From NCBI GenBank assembly GCA_963682055.1, contig OY821741.1, forward strand, positions 4,285,501-4,349,500: DNA of 64,000 bases, read 5' to 3'. The notes under the pieces are model-generated. The model was given only the letters and a program-made list of their open reading frames with translations. It did not search any database and was not told where the DNA came from. The stretch comes from Primula veris. Lineage: Eukaryota > Streptophyta > Magnoliopsida > Ericales > Primulaceae. Positions 59,485 through 64,000 of the stretch are shown in pieces (within the stretch, counting starts at the first letter, position 1; the number at the start of each line of letters is the position of its first letter). Made by a program: the position numbers and the translations under genes.

Positions 59485-59580
59485 ATTTGTATAACTTTGG
59501 TAATAAAAAGAGAAAGAAAAACAATTTGTATAACTTTGGTTATAAAAAAAGAAAGAAAAACAATTTGTATAACTTGTGGT
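59485..59580. repeat. Tandem repeat of about 39 bp, 2.4 units
   Basis: The unit AATTTGTATAACTTTGGT followed by ATAAAAA-GAAAGAAAAAC occurs twice and part of a third time. It begins with the target-site duplication of the hAT-like element to its left. Confidence 0.7.
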
Positions 59581-60679
59581 AGTTAGTACTTACATTTATT
59601 AGCTTGTACAGTTGTAGGTTGTAAAATATGGTCTGCTAGAAAACAAAAAAAATTAACATTACAAGCTGATGAGAGTATTAAAACCAATGCAGGTAGTAAT
59701 TGCATGCATGCATGGATATTTTTAAATGAGATTTTGAGATGGTTATCTTTAAGACCTCAATAAATTGCATACTTACAAATTGTCAAACAAATTGGGATAT
59801 GATTCTATGTTTTCTGAACATTGAAAAGTTATGTAAATAAGTTCATGGTATGAGTTTGTTTGACTGTAACTTGATGTTATATATAGTTTCACACTAATAT
59901 AGAACCTGTATTATATCTCTGAAAAATGAAAATATTTAGTTGGAATATATATATCACGATAGGTATGATCTTTTTCCGGCCCAGATATATCCGAATCAAT
60001 CCAAAATCGTAACTCGTAGTTATATATATATGATGTTCGTAACTCATACGACTTTGGTTAAACTTTTCAAAAAGTCAATAATCATAACTCTGAGATTTAG
60101 TCCAAGTGAGTGCAACATTTTTGCCTCTAATTTTTTGGCAGTGGTTCATTTTTTATTCGTCTAGATGTAACATTTTCATTGAGATTTTCTAGAACAACTT
60201 GGTTACGGCGTGTCACTTGGAAGGACGGAATCGGTTTATAACTTGTTTGCTGTGGGGGACATGAAAATAAGATGAATAATACAATGTAATTAAATTACAC
60301 ATATTCGTTTTGTTACAATGGTGTACAAATTAAGTTACAAATTGTTAGGAATGAATAGGCTGGTTTATACGAAATGATTGCACAAATCACAAAAGAAAGT
60401 TTGATAAGTTGGTGTACAAAAGTAGAACTAGCCCATCTGAAAATTAGATTTAGAATATAAATTTATTTAACACTTGGATTTCAATACATTTAAGTGAGTT
60501 TTAGATCTGAGAAGTTGTATTGTTAGTGGGCAACTTAGATCTTTTAATGCTTGTACATTTGATTTACATAGATTTGGATGTAATTTGGTCGAGACTCGAG
60601 ACAATGTAGTTTTGAAAAGTTGAGTGATTTATACCTGTATCGGCAGCGGAAATAAGATGAATAATATATACTACGTTGT
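59581..60679. other. Intergenic before the satellite, no gene seen
   Basis: AT-rich single-copy-looking sequence. One 74-codon frame at 59940-60164 has no recognisable product. Nothing else identified. Confidence 0.4.
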
Positions 60680-63600
60680 TAACCTAGACGTTTTTTTACA
60701 CAAATCTTTTTTTTTTTAATTAAAGGTCATTTCTTCGGTCTAAATAAAAGAAAAAAAACACAAAATAAAAAAGTGATTTATGTCAGGTTGAAAATATTCT
60801 AAAGACGCATTCTATTGTTTAAATTTGCTCATTAAATTGAAAACACAAATAAACACAAATCTCATTTTTTTTTTTAATTAAAAGTCATTTATTCGGTCTA
60901 AATAAAAGAAAAAACACAAAATAAAAATGCGATTTATGTCGGTGTAAAATACTCTAAAAACGTATTCTATTGTTTAAATTTGTTCATTAAGTTGAAAACA
61001 CAAATAAACACAAATCTCATTTTTTTAATTAAAAGTCATTTCTTTGGTCTAAATAAAAGTAAAAAACACAAAATAAAAAGTGATTTATGTCAGGGGTATT
61101 ATACTCTAAAGACGTTTTCTATTGTTTAAATTTGTTCATTAAGTTGAAAACACAAATAAACACAAATCTCAATTTTTTTAATTAAATGTTATTTCTTTGG
61201 TCTAAATAAAAGAGAAAACACAAAATAAAAATGCGATTTATGTCGGGTGTAAAATACTCTAAAGACCATTTTATTGTTTAAACTTGTTCATATAATCACA
61301 AATCTCAAAATTTTCAATTAAATGTCATTTCTTCGGTCTAAATAAAAGAAAAAAACACAAAATGAAAAAAATGATTTATGTCGGTTGTAAAATACTCTAA
61401 AGATGCATTCTATTATTTAAATTTGTTCATTAAGTTGAAAACACAAATAAACACAAATCTCATTTTTTTTATAATTAAATGTCATTTCTTCGGTCGAAAT
61501 AAACGAAAAAAAACACAAAATAAAAAAGTGATTTATGTCGGGTGTAAACTACTCTAAAGACGCATTCTATTCTTTAAATTTGTTCATTAAGTTGAAAACA
61601 CAAATAAAAACAAATCTTAAAACTTTTATTTAAATGTCATTTCTTCGGTCTAAATAAAAGAAAAAAAACACAAAATAAAAAGTGATTTATGTCGGTTGAA
61701 AATACTCTAAAAAAGTATTCTATTGTTTAAATTTGTTCAATACAAATAAATCGTAAATAAAACATAAATTCCAAAACTTTTAATTAAAGATCATTTCTTC
61801 GGTCCAAATAAAAGTAAAAAACACAAAATAAAAAAGTGATTTATGTCGGTTGAAAATACTCTAAAGACGCATTCTATTGTTTAAATTTGTTCAATACAAA
61901 TAAAAACGCAAATAAAACACAAATCGTAAAACTTTTAATTAAAGATCATTTATTTGGTCCAAATAAAAGTAAAAAACACAAAATAAAAAGGTGATTTATG
62001 TCGGTTGAAAAATACTCTAAAGATGCATTCTATTGTTTAAATTTGTTCAATACAAATAAAACGCAAATAAAACACAAATCCCAAAACTTTTAATTAAAGA
62101 TAATTTATTTGGTCCAAATAAAAGTAAAAAACACCAAATAAAAAAAAAGTGATTTATGTTGGTTGAAAAATACTCTAAAGACGCATTCTATTGTTTAAAT
62201 TTGTTCAATACAAATAAAACGCAAATAAAACACAAATCCCAAAACTTTTAATTAAAGATAATTTATTTGGTCCAAATAAAAGTAAAAAACACCAAAAAAG
62301 AGAAAGTGATTTATGTTGGTTGAAATATACTCTAAAGACGCGTTCTATTGTTTAAATTTGTTCAATACCAATAAAACGCAAATAAAACACAAATTCCAAA
62401 ACTTTTAATTAAAGATCATTTATTTGGTTCAAATAAAAGTAAAAAACACACAAAAAAAAAGTGATTTATGTCGGTTGAAAATACTCTAAAGACTCATTCT
62501 ATTGTTTAAATTTGTTCAATACAAATAAAAACGCAAATAAAACACAAATTCCAAAACTTTTAATTAAAGATTATTTTTTCGGTCCAAATAAAAGTAAAAA
62601 ACACAAAATAAAAAAGTGATTTAATTATGTCGGTTGAAAATACTCTAAAGACGCATTCTATTGTTTAAATTTGTTTAATACAAATAAAAACGCAAATAAA
62701 ACACAAATCGCAAAACTTTTAATTAAAGATCATTTATTTGGTCCAAATAAAAGTAAAAAACACAAAATAAAAAAGTGATTTATGTCGATTGAAAAATACT
62801 CTGGAGACGTATTCTATTGTTTAAATTTGTTCAATACAAATAAAAACGCAAATAAAACACAAATCCCAAAACTTTTAATTAAAGATCATTTCTTCGGTCC
62901 AAATAAAAGTAAAAAACACAAAATAAAAAAAGTGATTTATGTCGGTTGAAAATACTCTAAAGACGCATTCTATTGTTTAAATTTATTCAATACAAATAAA
63001 AACGCAAATAAAACACAAATCGCAAAACTTTTAATTAAAGATCATTTCTTCGGTCCAAATAAAAGTAAAAAACACAAAATAAAAAAATGATTTATGTCGG
63101 TTGAAAAATAATTTGAAGACGTATTCTATTGTTTAAATTTGTTCAATACAAATGAAAACGCAAATAAAACACAAATCGCAAAACTTTTAATTAAAGATCA
63201 TTTCTTCGGTCCAAATAAAAGTAAAAAACACAAAATAAAAAAGTGATTTATGTCGGTTGAAAATACTCTAAAGACGCATTCTATTGTTTAAATTTGTTCA
63301 ATACAAATAAAAACGCAAATAAAACACAAATCGTAAAACTTTTAATTAAAGATCATTTATTTGGTCCAAATAAAAGTAAAAAACACAAAATAAAAAGGTG
63401 ATTTATGTCGGTTGAAAAATACTCTAAAGATGCATTCTATTGTTTAAATTTGTTCAATACAAATAAAACGCAAATAAAACACAAATCCCAAAACTTTTAA
63501 TTAAAGATAATTTATTTGGTCCAAATAAAAGTAAAAAACACCAAATAAAAAAAAAGTGATTTATGTTGGTTGAAAAATACTCTAAAGACGCATTCTATTG

Positions 63601-64000
63601 TTTAAATTTGTTCAATACAAATAAAACGCAAATAAAACACAAATCCCAAAACTTTTAATTAAAGATAATTTATTTGGTCCAAATAAAAGTAAAAAACACC
63701 AAAAAAGAGAAAGTGATTTATGTTGGTTGAAATATACTCTAAAGACGCGTTCTATTGTTTAAATTTGTTCAATACCAATAAAACGCAAATAAAACACAAA
63801 TTCCAAAACTTTTAATTAAAGATCATTTATTTGGTTCAAATAAAAGTAAAAAACACACAAAAAAAAAGTGATTTATGTCGGTTGAAAATACTCTAAAGAC
63901 TCATTCTATTGTTTAAATTTGTTCAATACAAATAAAAACGCAAATAAAACACAAATTCCAAAACTTTTAATTAAAGATTATTTTTTCGGTCCAAATAAAA
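60680..64000. repeat. Tandem satellite, about 156-bp monomer, 1,407-bp higher-order unit
   Basis: The box GTGATTTATGTCGGTTGAAA (and variants) occurs 21 times: near 60773, 60929, 61080, 61233, 61371, 61528, 61682, 61836, 61991, 62149, 62306, 62461, 62616, 62775, 62932, 63087, 63243, 63398, 63556, 63713 and 63868. Spacing is 138-159 bp, mostly 155-158. Other constant parts are TTCTATTGTTTAAATTTGTT, ACTTTTAATTAAAGAT and GGTCCAAATAAAAGTAAAAA. Monomers before about 61,750 are more diverged (for example GTTCATTAAGTTGAAAACAC in place of GTTCAATACAAATAAAAACG). From about 63,182 to the window end the sequence matches 61,775 onward at a distance of 1,407 bp, nine monomers, down to private variants. The array runs past the window edge. 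Confidence 0.92.

Noticed and set aside
60680..64000. Regular spacing suggestive of a CRISPR-like array
   Set aside because: The whole unit of about 156 bp is repeated, with no unique spacers, and this is a plant genome. It is an ordinary tandem satellite.

Overview
This is nuclear DNA from a flowering plant, almost certainly a eudicot. The genes have GT-AG introns, the intergenic DNA is AT-rich and full of small transposons, and the gene families are land-plant ones: an LEA group 1 protein, a TOM1-like (TOL) VHS/GAT protein, a P-class PPR protein, an organelle-type EngB GTPase, an F-box/FBD protein, a BAH protein like ASI1 and a MOT1 molybdate transporter. I cannot name the species. Exon structures were read by hand from splice sites, reading frame and family knowledge.

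Layout. 563-901 (-) LEA gene. 902-8434 has no convincing gene and holds a foldback, Stowaway-, CACTA- and hAT-like elements. 8435-17056 (-) is a ten-exon TOL gene (623 aa) with an 826-bp hAT-like insertion in intron 4 and a minisatellite in intron 1. 17057-20394 is transposon and minisatellite DNA. 20395-23277 (-) is a three-exon PPR gene (614 aa). 26615-31038 (+) is a four-exon EngB GTPase gene (320 aa) whose first intron holds five decayed copies of the end of exon 1. 33689 onward is the start of an F-box gene, cut by a run of exactly 200 N (33822-34021). After the gap, 34022-48382 repeats 19461-33821 (14,361 bp, offset 14,561) with no difference at any point I compared, so PPR, EngB and the F-box start appear twice. 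The second F-box copy is complete (48250-49991). Then come a BAH gene (52256-54227, +), a convergent MOT1 gene (54826-56169, -), more hAT-like elements, and from about 60.7 kb to the window end a tandem satellite with a monomer of about 156 bp and a nine-monomer higher-order period of 1,407 bp.

The duplication is most simply two contigs with overlapping ends that were scaffolded without merging, so the locus probably has one PPR, one EngB and one F-box gene. The genes do not form a functional cluster. They are housekeeping or regulatory genes for organelle RNA and ribosome biogenesis, endosomal sorting, ubiquitination, chromatin reading, molybdate transport and desiccation protection. The most unusual biology is the serial duplication of the EngB exon into its own intron, the family of CCGAA/TTCGG-rich blocks that prove to be hAT-like elements with 8-bp target duplications, and the satellite edge with higher-order structure.
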